Notes under the pieces: model-generated | The model's input: the letters and a program-made list of their open reading frames with translations, nothing else | Told to the model about the DNA's origin: nothing | Databases searched by the model: none | Shown here: piece after piece, positions 11,058 to 22,181 of the stretch | Layout of the letters: the number at the start of each line of letters is the position of its first letter | Numbering within the stretch: the first letter of the stretch is position 1 | Assembly: GCF_905171775.1 (NCBI RefSeq) | Contig: NC_053499.1 | Span: 83,122,169 to 83,186,168, forward strand | Source: Rana temporaria | Lineage: Eukaryota; Chordata; Amphibia; Anura; Ranidae | Direction: 5' to 3' | Length of the DNA: 64,000 bases | Translations under genes and position numbers: made by a program

Positions 11058-11526
11058 GGCCCCGTACACACGATAGAATCCATCCGCAGATAAATCCCAG
11101 CAAATGGGTTTCAGCGGATAGATCCTATGGTGTGTACACGCCAGCGGATCTGTTTCCGCGGATATATCTCCCCTGGGATGGATTCCAGCAGATCGAATAT
11201 TTGCTGACATGCAGAACAAATCCATCTGCTGGAGTCCATCCCAACGGATGGATCCGCTGGTCTGTACAGACTCACCGGATCCATCCGTCCGAAGGGATCC
11301 CCCGCATGCGTCGTAATGATTTGACGCATGCGTGGAATTCCTTATATGACAGCGTCGCGCACGTCGCCGCGACACATCATCGCCAGAGGATTTCGGCGCG
11401 GATTTCAATGCGATGGTGTGTACACTCCATCGCATGAAAATCCGCCGAAATCCTCGAGAGGATTTATCCGCGGAAACGGTCCACTGGACCGTATTCGCGG
11501 ATAAATTCTATCGTGTGTATGGGGCC
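11058..11526. mobile_element. Harbinger-type MITE (GTACACACGA family), copy 3, between LINE ORFs
   Basis: Begins GGCCCCGTACACACGATAG and ends with its inverse. TAA flanks both sides (11055-11057, 11527-11529), a TWA-type 3-bp duplication. The interior is rich in CGGATCCAT-like words in both orientations. It sits in the non-coding gap between ORF1 and ORF2 of the LINE. Confidence 0.8.
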
Positions 11527-11766
11527 TAAGAGGTTTCCGACGTTTTTTTCAGGTTCCTGGCTGGACTTTTCCTCACCAGAAACCTTGGTTCTTCTTCAGA
11601 AGAATGTATTTACTTTTGTGTTTTCTTTCTTCTTTTTCCTCTTTCTTACCTTTTCCTTTCTCTCGAGCCAGTCTGCGGGCCGTACAAGACCTAAGATGCC
11701 GGACCTGGTCTGCAATTTCCCAGCACTTGCTTCTAGACTCCATAGGGAGAAGACATCAAAGGGTAA

Positions 11767-14700
11767 GTGATGTATGTCCCAGCAGCTTTCCACCCCCCTG
11801 CCTCAATGTCTGACCCAAACCTCTCTGGTAGGGAGCTTAGGATTGCCACCCACAACGCACAGGGGCTGAACTCCCCCAGGAAAAGGAGAATAGTGTTTGA
11901 ACACTATCACTCTCTGAGACTTGATATTGTCTTGCTCCAGGAGACTCGCTTTCCGGTTCGGTGCAGCCCCAAATTCCTCCACTCACATTATCCAACCTTC
12001 TACACAGCGAATGCAGAAAATAAGACTAAGGGGGTGGCGGTTATTTTTTCCAAAAACTGCAAATTCCACCACACAGCCACACACTATTCTTGTCAAGGGC
12101 TTGATCGAGGGCATCCTATTTTCTTTTGTTTCTTATTATGCCCCCAATAAGGGTCAAGCTAAAAAAATTCAAGTTCTCCTTAAAACCCTGCTCCCTCTCA
12201 TAGAGGGCAGGGTTATCTTTGGTGGAGACTCAAATGTCGCCTTCGATCAGGGTCTCGACAAGTCTAGACCCCCTAAGTCACAACTGACACGTCCCACTAG
12301 GGCCAGTTTGAATATAGCCTGAACCCTCCATGCACATGGTTTGGTTGATATTTGGAGAGAGCTGAACCTGACAAAAAGGGATTACTCCCACTACTCTGCC
12401 CACCACCATTCTTATGCCAGGATCAATCACATCCTGGTGCCCCCAAACCTTATCTTCTCTGCTAACAAAGCAACCATTATTGACACCACCTGGTCAGACC
12501 ACTCTATTGTCTGCCTTTCACTGCTAAACTCCCTTACCAAGACATCAGGGACTCATTGGCGTCTCAATGAATCCATTCTAAGTGACCCCTCCAATACCAA
12601 GGACATAGAGAACTCCCTGAAGGAATATTTCCTTTTTAACAATGTAGAGTATGTTTCCCCGGAAGTTCTCTGGGCAGCCCATAAAGTAGCAATTAGGGGT
12701 AAAATAATCGGTATTGCAACCCGTCTCAAAAGGGAGAGGCTACTAGATATCAAAAACCTAGAAAATAGATATACAACCCTGAAAACCCAACACAAGAAGT
12801 CCCCTTCTAAAGACCTTGCAGATCAACTAGATGCCACCAGGTTGGAACTCAACCTAGTTCTGACAGCAAAAGCGGAGAAGGACATCCGCTGGAGTGGGGG
12901 AAAATTCTACTGTCAAAAGGACAAAATTGGATCCATGTTGGTGTCCAAGTTAACCCCACAAATCCGATCTCATTTTTTCCCCAAAATCAGGGTTGCGGGA
13001 CAGACCCTCTCAGCCAACCCCAATCGGATCCTTAAGGCCTTCCAAAAGTTCTATTTCAAACTGTACAGCTCAAACCAACAGGGATGAAGGCTTGGGGGTC
13101 TCTAACTTCCTCCGGGGACCTTCCCATTCCAGTACTCGCAACTAATCATAGGGATATCCAAGAGGCGGACTTTTCGGTAAGGAGATAGTGGAGGTCATAA
13201 AGAACCTCAAGACAGGTTCGGCTCCCGGACCGCATGGTCTCTCGGCGCCATATTACAAAGCTTTCTCAGAAACTTTAGCACCTCATATGACAATATTTTT
13301 TAATATGAAAGCCAAAGGAACTCCTCTAGATCCTCATCTCAACACTGCCTTTATTACGGTAATTCCCAAACCCAATAAGAACCCGGAGGAGGTGGAGAAC
13401 TACAGGCCCATTTCCCTTATTAATAACGACCTAAAGATACTAACAAAAATTCTAGCCAACCGATTGGCCTCCTTCATAGGTAGATACATTCATAAGGACA
13501 AAGTAGGGTTAATTCCGGGGCGTCAGGGACCAGATCAAACAAGGAGGGCCATTGATGTTGTCACCCTTTTGCAGTCAAACTGGGCCGGAGGAATGCTTTT
13601 ATCTCTTGATTTGCATAAGGCATTCGACTCCATAGAGTGGCCCTACTTGTTTTCTCTTATGAAACAATGGGGGTTAGGTCACAAATTCCTAGGTGTTCTT
13701 CATTCCCTCTACTCCACACCGAGAGCGATGATTCCCCTCCAAGGACATTACTCCTCACCATTTAATATTTCCAGGGGGACCAGACAGGGATGCCCCCTCT
13801 CCCCCTTGATTTTTGCCATCGCCATTGAGACGCTGGCGATTGCTATACGCTCCAATCCCAACATTCAAGGTGTCTCATGCGGAACCCAGGCCCATAAATG
13901 TGGTCTCTTTGCAGATGATATGTTGCTTTTCATAACCTCCCCCATCACTTCTCTCCCCAACCTCTGCAAAACACTAAAATATTTCTCTAAAGCTTCTGGT
14001 CTTAAGGTAAACTATGCGAAATCTCACGCTCTTAATATCTCATTCCCATCAGACACAGTGACAACATTAAGGGGTGACTTTGATTTTAGATGGAAGGACA
14101 CCTATTTAGAATACCTAGGGATTAATCTCTCCCCTAAAATAGAACAGCTATACTTGGCAAACTTCCCCCCCACTTACAAGAAACTCAAGTCAGATCTGAA
14201 AAACTGGGCAAAAGGAGATCTATCCTGGCTGGGTAGAATTCATTCCATTAAAATGACCCACCTCCCCCATCTGTAATATTTATTTAGAGCAATCCCAATT
14301 AACATCAGGAAAGACCACCTGCAATCGCTACAGAGGAAAGTGAACCAGTTCGTTTGGGGAGGAACAGGACATAAGTTGCCCCGTAACACACTCTTCAGAC
14401 CTAAAAATATCGGGGGAATGGGCCTGCCAAGATTGTTCTGGTATTTTCAGGCGGCGGCGACTGGCTCAGCTCTCCGCAGTCTATTCCAAATATGAAAAAC
14501 CAGACTGGATTCAGATAGACAAGCTGCCCTGTCATACACTTTAGATTTCTTACTTTGGATCCCCTCTAGGGATCGCCCCCCATTCTCTTCCCTATCCTAT
14601 CGCAATCCCTTTCTCTTTGGGACAGGTTAAAATCAGATACCTCCCTGACTTCGGAAAGTCCACCCCTTGCTCACATTTTCAACAATCCAGACTTTATCCC

Positions 14701-15570
14701 AGGCCGGGATATCAATTATTTCAAGTGGTGGCTGGATAGGGGGCTGTACCGAATCGGACATTTCTTTTTGGCCTCGGGACCTATGACCCTAAAATTTTGC
14801 GGGCGACAACTTGAGCTCCCGACATCAGAACTCTTTAGGTTTGGTCAGATACAGCACGTTCTCCATAAAATTTGGATGGGGAAACCCATTCCCCCGCACT
14901 TCACGGCTTATGAGCTGTGGTGCGGAAGGGCAGAAGAACAGAGGGGTGGAATCGTTGTGATATATCAATCACTTGCCCAACAAGGCTGCAAAGCCACTTT
15001 TATGTCGGCTTGGGAAAATGATTTTAAAATACAGTGGGATTTGGAGTCCTGGTCGTCCGCCTTTTCGAGAGCATACAAGGGAATCCAAAATGTCTCCCTA
15101 ATTGAAGCCAACCTCAAAGTGTTGACAAGATGGTACCTCACCCCCGCCAAATTATCACTCATGTACCCATCCACAAACCCACTCTGCTTTAGAGGCTGCA
15201 AAACAGTAGGATCTATGGCTCACATCTGGTGGGAATGCCCAGAATTAGGCCCTTCTGGAAAAGAGTGTTTAATTTAATCCTTAAAATAACAGACCTACAG
15301 GTCCCAAGGACCCCTGATGTAGCCCTCCTTAACGCCTACATTCCCAAGACTCATTAATTCACGCAAACTTTAATCCATTTTATTTTGTTAGGCGCCAAAA
15401 CAACATTAGCCAAGGCCTGGAAACAGCCCAGAGTTTCTTTCCTAGCTGCCAAACGCAAAATCTCCTGGATCATGACCCAGGAAAAACTGTCTAGCATTTT
15501 GCCCGACTCTAAAGACCGGTTTAAATTGATCTGGGAGCCCTGGGCCAATCATTTAGGCATTGCTCTTTGA
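11767..15570 (+). pseudogene. LINE ORF2: APE endonuclease and reverse transcriptase, broken
   Basis: The endonuclease starts RIATHNAQGLNS, with LLQETRF carrying the catalytic Glu, then SYYAPN, IFGGDSNVAFD, ARINHIL (usually S-R-I-D-H) and SDHSIV (about 11845-12515). The RT follows from 13188: KTGSAPGPHGLSAPYYKAF, ENYRPISLINNDLKI, LSLDLHKAFDSIEW, GTRQGCPLSPLIFAIAIE and FADDMLLF, with the two catalytic aspartates intact. The cysteine/tryptophan block near the C-terminus (CFRGCK, then AHIWWECPELG) is at about 15185-15255. Breaks include a frameshift near 12100, a stop at about 12320, frame changes at 13087-13188, a stop at 14274 and disrupted frames at 14280-14770. The phrase APGPxG...YYK places it in the L1/Tx1 group. 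It is not functional as it stands. Confidence 0.85.
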
Positions 15571-15769
15571 CCGGGCATCCCGGCTTAAAGTTTACATACG
15601 GTTTCTGCTTGATTGGTCGGAGTCCCGTAGTCTGGCTCTATCCCCTTTTCCCTTCCCCCGTCTCCTTTCCCTCTCTTTTCTCTTTTATCTTTCCCTTATT
15701 TTGGTTATTGTTATATCCTTCTTGCCACGGGTTTGCAACGAGACCTCCATTTTTCTTAATGGTTACTAG

Positions 15770-16970
15770 TAGGGATGCACCGATATATCGGTGGCCGATA
15801 CATATCGGCCGAAATTTGCATTTTTGGGTCCCTGCCGAAACACATTAAATTTGCAGATAATGAACGCCCTCCGTGGGCGGTACCATTTAGTCTATGAGGG
15901 GGCGCAGTTCTTATACACACGCTGGCCGCCAGACACACACGCTGGCCGCCAGACCAGTACAGAGCGTGAGCAGCGGCAGTGGCACTGTACAAATTGTGTG
16001 CTGACTGCCGATCGCGCTCCACCGGAGTCCTCCTCGCTCCATTTCCTGATTTTTTTACTCCCCCTATGGGGGAGTCACTTTGTTTAGTCCAGCGGCATGA
16101 GCCGTGTGACGTCACGGCCGGAGGCGAGGGAGGGCTCGAAGCGCTGGGCAGGAAGCTGTGTCAGAGCTGCCTGTACACAGTCAGACTAGTCACCCTGCCT
16201 GCCTAGGAAGAAGCTAGCAGTGTGCTCTGCTAAAAAAGTAAACACTAGCAGAACAGAACATGTAAGAAATGAAGTTAGAACTTAGATAATGTGAAATGGC
16301 TGGATTCGGGGGGTTGGGGGGGTGGTTAACTGACTGAGGTGACCAGCACTTTCTTAATGAAAAAAAATGGCAGATATTTTTTTTTATTTTTATCTGTTAT
16401 TTTTTTTTTTTATCTGTTATTTTTATCTCAATAAATGTGTGTGTTATTGAGCCATGCTTGCCTTCTCTGACTACCAAAAAAAAACATTAATTGCAGCCTC
16501 ACTGTGCCATCACATGCAGCCACTGTGCCCATCAAACGCAGTCACTGGGCCCATCAAACGCAGCCACTGTGCCCATCAAACGCAGCCACTGTGCCCATCA
16601 AACACAGCCACTGTGCCCATCAAACACAGCCACTGTGCCATCACATGCAGCCACTGTGCCACTGCCAACACATGTCGCCACTGTGCCCATCAAACTCAGC
16701 CACTGTGCCCATCAAACGCAGCCACTGTGCCCATCACATGCAGCCACTGTGCCATCACATGCAGCCACTGTGCCACTGCCAACACACGTCGCCACTGTGC
16801 CCATCAAACGCAGCCACTGTGCCCATCATGTAAATGTAATACATACAATTATTGAAAAAAAATTGAAATAGGGGGAAAACAAAGAAAAGTCATTTTCGGT
16901 TTCGGACTGAATTTTTTTTTTTATTTTGGTTTCATTTCGGTTTTGAAATTTCCATTTCGGTGCACCCCTA
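15770..16970. mobile_element. hAT element with 8-bp TSD, inside the LINE 3' region
   Basis: Terminal inverted repeats TAGGGATGCACCGA and TCGGTGCACCCCTA. The 8-bp duplication GTTACTAG is perfect (15762-15769 and 16971-16978), as expected for hAT transposition. It is 1201 bp without a transposase. The middle holds a GC-rich region, and 16505-16830 is a 22-bp minisatellite. The left subterminal part has the ATATCGGTGGCCGATA type of palindrome. Confidence 0.9.
16505..16830. repeat. 22-bp minisatellite in the hAT element
   Basis: About 14 units of a 22-mer, CCCATCAAACGCAGCCACTG plus TG, with shortened variants. Its reverse complement is the unit of the array at 29995-31013. The open frames across it on the plus strand (HCAHQTQPLCP-like repeats) are by-products of the repeat. 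Confidence 0.93.
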
Positions 16971-17241
16971 GTTACTAGTCCATGATCTGGAAGCCCAGGG
17001 TTGCTCGGACACGAGGGCTCCTTCTAGAGGCTTACAAACTTGGTGCCCACGGTTCATTCTTATTGCTACTGTTTTGGACTAGCCCAAGTTGTTGAGTACT
17101 TTTAAAGGGCCTTTTGGTGGCTGTCCTGACACACTAAGTTCCCGTTAGGGGTGCTAGGGTGGTCTTACAGGGTTCCTGAGATATTTGCGTGGTTATCGGC
17201 ACCATTTTGTGTTTATTTGCACTTGTTTGTCCTCAGATCTG

Positions 17242-18029
17242 GTCATAAGGGATAACCCCTATAATAATGAAAAACAGTCCGTATGGGTAAATTAATAGTC
17301 CACAGTAGATATTATCACAGAAAGAATTGTAGTTAAACCGAATCCTCCAGAAGACACACTCATGTAATTAAACAAATGACGAAACGCGTCTGGGAAGGAC
17401 AGGCAGTATCGTCACCACGTCTTGAGGAGGAAGGGCTCCGTTTAAACTAGCCGGCCGGCTTGTTCTGATTTTATACTGCATGCTGCTAAGCTGTTTTTAC
17501 TGTGATGTTGTGTAAGTACCTTCCAACCGTACTTCATTAGATTTTTATGACCGAATTACGCTATGGTGCATCCCTCTTTTGTTTTTTAACTTTACATACG
17601 GGAGAGTGTCATCTGGCGGGTTCCTGAGTGCTGCTTCCTCCATTGTGATCTGTCATCTGGTGGATTAAAGGCCGCGGCTGGGTTATAGCCAAATGCACAA
17701 TTGGCTTACCCTCTGGTAAGCAGCCCCTTTTACTGGTGAAGGGATCACTTCAAACAATACTTTTCCTCACATAATGGTGGTCTGCTTAAGTTTAATTACA
17801 TGAGTGTGTCTGCTGGAGGATTCGGTTTAACTACAATTCTTTCTGTGATAATATCTACTGTGGACTATTAATTTACCCATACGGACTGTTTTTCATTATT
17901 ATAGGGGTTATCCCTTATGATCAAATAATTTTTTGGCGCAGCTTTATTTTGTTTTCCTTGCTGTATTGTGTATCACACGTCTGTCTGCAGCCTCTGTATT
18001 TTTGATTAGCGCAGTTTTTTGTTTCCATT
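17242..18029 (+). mobile_element. Snapback unit A, PLE-type, with 13-bp TSD
   Basis: Flanked by GTCCTCAGATCTG at 17229-17241 and 18030-18042. The first 131 bp (17243-17373) are an inverted copy of 17790-17920 with one mismatch seen. The forward body starts at 17378 with GACGAAACGCGTCTGGG, the phrase found at PLE terminal regions, and ends in TAGCGCAGTTTTTTGTTTCC. The body (for example GTCACCACGTCTTGAGGAGG, then GGCCGGCTTG, then AAAGGCCGCGGCTGGGTTAT) is homologous to unit B at 53143-53799. No protein is encoded. Confidence 0.75.
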
Positions 18030-18042
18030 GTCCTCAGATCTG

Positions 18043-18935
18043 TTGTCTGTTGTCATACCTGAAAGGTTGGAGGGATCCACAGAGAATGGCATTGGGATTC
18101 CTGATTGAGACAACTCTGTGTGAGGCAATGCAGGAGTAGGGATAGGTGAGTGGACCTCCATACCCATGTGAGCTGCAGTATTGGGTAAGGAAGGAGACAT
18201 TTTAGGAGACTGAGTGGATGGGAGTTCTGTAAGGGTAGGGGCTGGAGAATGGGTGTTGAAAACCTGGGTATCAATGGGGCATGAGGTTGTTGCCACTGTG
18301 GAGGTTTCATGTGGACCTGGAACCTTGAGGGGTTTATTTTATGAGTTGCACCTGGTACGTAAGTTGGGTCTTTGATGTTTAGGATGAAATTTAGAACAAT
18401 TGGAGGGTGGGAGTGGAATGGAAGGATTAGTGGGATGGGACCTGTGTGGACCATAATGAGAGAGGATCTCTAGATATTGAGACCTAGGGACAGAAGTTGC
18501 ATAGGTTTGGGTGGGGGGTGCGGAGAGTCTCCTGTAGTCTGTGAGACTTAGGGGAGTGGGGAAGCTTAACTGTATCTGACTGAGGTGGGAGGGAGGAGAA
18601 ATTTCTCTTCCAGCAATATGTGTGATTGGTGTCAACAAGGTCACTGTGAATTTTACTTAATTTTACCTCAATGAAATTATCTTCCTCACATTTAGTGTTG
18701 AGTTTGAATTTATTATACCAAGCAGTGGGTAGATGCATAGTATTTTTAATAAGGGCACTAAGTGAGGTCTGTATTTTGGATAGTAGATCCGAGTATTTAA
18801 TTTCTCTTTGTTGGATGATGATTTCAATCAATTTTTTGGTACAAAACTCTGAGATGTTGAACCATTCCTGAGTGAGTGAGGGTGAGAGGAAGGTACAGGA
18901 TTTGATTTTTCACAGGCCCGTAGGGCTGATTTTTG
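18043..18935 (-). pseudogene. PLE-1: N-terminal region of the Penelope-like protein
   Basis: Minus-strand open frames give a region with KLNTKCEEDNFIEVKLSKIH, then LPTAWYNKFKL (about 18830-18640), followed by proline-rich low-complexity sequence toward 18043. Such an N-terminal region precedes the RT in PLE proteins. I infer it belongs to PLE-1 because it has the same strand and lies just beyond the LINE that starts where PLE-1 coding sequence stops at 9116. Frames change at least twice. Its upstream end is cut by the CR1 3' end. Confidence 0.5.
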
Positions 18936-19693
18936 TGTTACATAGTAGGTGAGGTTAAAGAAAGACACAAGTACATCAAGTCAAACCTATGTGTGTGATT
19001 ATATGTCAGTATTACCTTGTATATCCCTGTATGTTGTGGTCGTTCAGGTTCTTATCTAATAGTTTCTTGAAACTATTGATGCCCCTCACTGAGACCACCG
19101 CCTGTGGAAGGGAATTCCACATCCTTGCCGCTCCTACAGTAAAGAATCCTCTACGTAATTTAAGGTTGAACCACTTTTCTTCTAATTTTAATGAGTGACC
19201 ACGTGTCTTGGTAAACTCCCTTCCACAAAAAAAGTTTTATCCCTATTGTGGGGTCACCAGTATGGTATTTGTACATTTAAATCATATCCCCTCTCAAGCG
19301 TCACTTCTCCAGAGAGAATAAGTTCAGTGCTCGCAACCTTTCCTCATAATGAATATCCTCCAGACCCTTTATTAGATTTGTTGCCCTTCTTTGTACTCCC
19401 TCCATTTCCAGTAAATCCTTCCTCAGGACTGGTGCCCAGAACTGAACAGCATACTCTAGGTGCGGCCAGACCAGAGTCTTATCCTCCCCTTCAAGAGCTT
19501 ACATACTATTGATGTTAGGCTAGCTGGTCTGTAATTCCCAGGGATGTATTCTGGATGTATTTTGGGCCCTTTTTAAATATTGGTGCTACATTGGCTTTTC
19601 TCCAATCAGCTGGTACCATTTCAGTCAGTAGACTGTCAGTAAAAATTAGGAACACTGGTCGGGCAATTACTTGACTGAGTTCCTTAAGTACCC
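18936..19693 (-). pseudogene. CR1-type LINE: 3' end, RT C-terminus and a piece of RT N-terminus
   Basis: On the minus strand 19690-19515 encodes LKELSQVIARPVFLIFTDSL, then VPADWRKANVAPIFKKG, the start of a CR1 RT. It then jumps to the C-terminal part: KTRGHSLKLEEKWFNLKLRR, then FFTVGAARMWNSLPQAVVS (about 19205-19085), followed by the 3' end near 18940. The catalytic centre of the RT (the FADD-type motif) is absent, so the copy has a large internal deletion near 19500. The upstream part of the same element continues at 23322 after a hAT insertion. Confidence 0.85.
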
Positions 19694-20174
19694 TCAGGTG
19701 CAGGGCCGGCCTTAGCGGTGTGGGAGTCGTGCACCCGCACAAGGCGCCATCAGCAACAGGGCGCCGTGCCTGTTGAGTCCTGTGGCCAGTAGCAGCCGGA
19801 TTTCTCCAATCGCTATCGCTGTCACGATATGCAATGTGCTTTGAGCCAGTGTGTGCTCTGTGATTGGCCGAACGGGCCATGTGCAGGGCGGGGCATGCCG
19901 GGAAGCAGACATGGGGGTCTGTGAATGGCCATGCTGAGCTGGTGCTGGTCATGTGTGGAGGCGGGGGCGGAGCTGCACTGTGGATTCGATGATCGTGCCT
20001 GCTTGCTTGCTCCTGGAGTCCTGCCTCCCAACGTGTGTCTCCTGAGGGCTCATCTGCCAGGTCAGTTTACCCCCCCTCCTCTGTGTCACCCCCCCCCCCC
20101 AAGGGAGTAGGTATTGGTCTGGGGAGAGGGAGGGAGCAGCCAGAAAGTCAGTGTGTAACGTGTGATGCCTCCGT

Positions 20175-20700
20175 AGTAAAATTTGGACCTTTTACTATAG
20201 GGGCTCTGGTGGACTACAAGTTCCAGCATTTTACTATAGGAGGCATTGGTGGACTACAATGCCCAGCATTTTACTATAGGGGGCTCTGGTGGACTACAAG
20301 GCCCAGCATTTTACTATAGGAGGCATTGGTGGGACTAAAATGCTGGTCATTGTAGTCCACCAATGCCTCCTATAGTAAAATACTGGGCCTTGTAGTCCAC
20401 CAGAGCCCCCTATAGTAAAATGCTGGGCCTTGTAGTCCACCAATGCCTCCTATAGTAAAATACTGGGCCTTGTAGTCCACCAGAGCCCCTATAGTAAAAT
20501 GCTGGGCCTTGTAGTCCACCAATGCCTCCTATAGTAAAATGCTGGGCCTTGTAGTCCACCAGAGCCCCCTATAGTAAAATGCTGGGCCTTGTAGTCCACC
20601 AGAGCCCCCTATAGTAAAATGATGGGCCTTGTAGTCCACCAATGCCCCCTATAGTAAAATGCCGGGCCTTGTAGTCCACCAATGCCTCTATAGTAAAATG
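20175..20700. repeat. 40-bp minisatellite that reverses orientation
   Basis: Units of about 40 bp built around GTGGACTACAAGGCCCAGCA and TTTTACTATAGG. About three and a half units run forward (20175-20336). The array then flips, and about nine units run in reverse complement (20337-20700). The flip gives a long potential hairpin. Each unit contains ACTACAAGGCCCAGCAT or a near variant, close to the vertebrate ZNF143/Staf motif (ACTACAANTCCCAG). Confidence 0.93.
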
Positions 20701-20702
20701 CA

Positions 20703-21201
20703 CCAATGCTGTAGTGTCTGTGTGTATTGTGTAGTGGTCTGTGGGTAGTTTATTGTGTAGCGGTCAGTGTGTATTGTGTAGCGGTCTGTGGGTAGTTTAT
20801 TGTATAGTGGTCTTTGGGTAGTTTATTGTGTAGCGGTCAGTGTGTATTGTATAGCGGTCTGTGGGTAGTTTATTGTGTAATGGTCTGTGGGTAGTTCATT
20901 GTGTAGTGGTCTGTGTGTATTGTATAGCGGTCTGTGGGTTGTTTATTGTGTAATGGTCTGTGTGTGTATTGTGTAGCGGTCAGTGTGTGTGTATTCTGTA
21001 GCGGTCAGTGTGTGTGTATTGTGTAGCGGTCAGTGTGTGTATTGTGTAGCGGTCAGTGTGTGTATTGTGTAGCGGTCAGTGTGTGTATTGTGTAGCGGTC
21101 TGTGGGTAGTTTATTGCGTAGCACTCTGTGGGTAGTTTATTGTGTAGCGGTCAGTGTGTGTATTGTGTAGCGGTCAGTGTGTGTATTGTGTAGCGGTCAG
21201 T
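20703..21201. repeat. GTGTAGCGGTCAGTG minisatellite, resumes at 23161-23250
   Basis: Irregular units of about 22-27 bp around TATTGTGTAGCGGTCAGTG and TAGTTTATTGTGTAGCGGTC. The same repeat resumes directly after the Harbinger derivatives at 23161 and ends in a G-run at 23250, so those derivatives inserted into the array. Confidence 0.93.
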
Positions 21202-22181
21202 GGGCCAGATTCAGGAACATCAGCGGATCTTTGGTCCGGCGCAGTGCATGTTTTTTACACTGCGCCGGAGCAGCGCAGAGAGGCATGCTAGTGATTCAGG
21301 AAACTTTTTTCCTGTCTCTTGCCCCGGCGTGGCGGATTTTACACGGCGTAAGGCGGCGTAGCGCGGCGTAAGGCGGGGTAGAATAAAATGGGTGGCTCCC
21401 TATGCTAATGAAGCGGGGAGCGTGGCGCAGGGGTCACGCCGGGGCGCATCTTAGACCGCACATGCTCAGTGACATCCAGGGGTAAATGCCCCAATCTGCA
21501 CATGCTCAGAACTGCGCCCCGGCGTGATCCCTGAGCTCCGCCGACCCACTACCAAAGCCCAGTCCCTGAATCAGCCCAGACTTCCGCCCTGCAGGTGCAA
21601 ATGTACTGAAGCTTTTTTTTTCCAAGCTAGGTGGTTTGCATTGTGGTGGGGCAGTTATGGCTGATGAGGAATCCTCAGGTGGGCGGATGACCAATTTCAG
21701 CCCAGAGGAGAGGGCTGTAATTATTGAGGGCCTCTCCCAACATGGGGACCGCCTCTATGTGTTGTCCAGCAAGTGTTGTTGCTCAGGTCGTTTGTAACGC
21801 TGCTGCTTTAGCTGCTCTCCAGCTGACCTCTGCAAGTTTGGTGTAAAGTTACCCCTGCTTTATAAAGGGTAACTTTCCGCTGCAAACCAGAGTTACAAGC
21901 ACCGGGAGTAGCCTGCGCCGGCAATTCGTAATTTGCTGAATCGGACCAACTCCCTCATTTGCATATTTAAAATAGAAAAACCAGGGCCGCGCTAGTTCAG
22001 ACCAGCGTAAATGGGCGTCCACGCCGCACCGGCGTGGAAAGGTCCAAACGAAAAAAAAAATCTACGTTACGGCGTAATATTGTTTGCTGAATACGGCGCG
22101 GAGATACGCCGGCGCAAATTGGCATTTACGCCGCGCATCTCAGTCTACACCGGCGGAAATTGTTCCAGAATCTACCCCACT
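21202..22181 (+). mobile_element. Harbinger deletion derivative, first unit of a tandem dimer
   Basis: The left end is GGGCCAGATTCAGGAACA; the right end is its inverse with changes, TGTTCCAGAATCTACCCC. The left half retains the start of a Myb/SANT-like gene (21657). From about 21760 the right half is homologous to the transposase-side end of the Harbinger element at 27950-28371 (shared TGTAACGCTGCTGCT, TTAGCTGCTCTCCAGCTGAC, CTCCCTCATTTGCATATTT). It is therefore an internal deletion product joining both ends. Confidence 0.85.
21657..21797 (+). pseudogene. Myb/SANT-like gene of Harbinger, 5' fragment (unit 1)
   Basis: A 46-codon frame begins MADEESSGGRMTNFSPEERA, followed by VIIEGLSQHGDRLY. 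The FSPEE...L...HGDRL pattern matches the first helix of the Myb/SANT-like DNA-binding proteins encoded beside the transposase in PIF/Harbinger elements. After DRLY the sequence changes to the far end of the element, giving an unrelated tail and a stop at 21795. The switch point lies at a shared word (TGTGTTGTCC) around 21758-21768. Confidence 0.75.

Larger units (their letters stand above)
9122..17228 (+). mobile_element. Tx1/L1-type LINE, complete in outline, interrupted twice
   Basis: In order: a GC-rich 5' region from about 9122, ORF1 (9580-10436), an inter-ORF stretch carrying a MITE (11058-11526), ORF2 with endonuclease and reverse transcriptase (11767-15570), then a 3' region interrupted by a hAT element (15770-16970) and resuming at 16979. 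The exact 3' end is unclear and is set at the next unit's TSD. The element lies between the two parts of PLE-1, in opposite orientation, and probably split it. No TSD of its own was found. Confidence 0.7.

Noticed and set aside
16454..16871. Three overlapping plus-strand open frames with HCAHQTQPLCP-like repeats
   Set aside because: They lie in the 22-bp minisatellite inside a hAT element.
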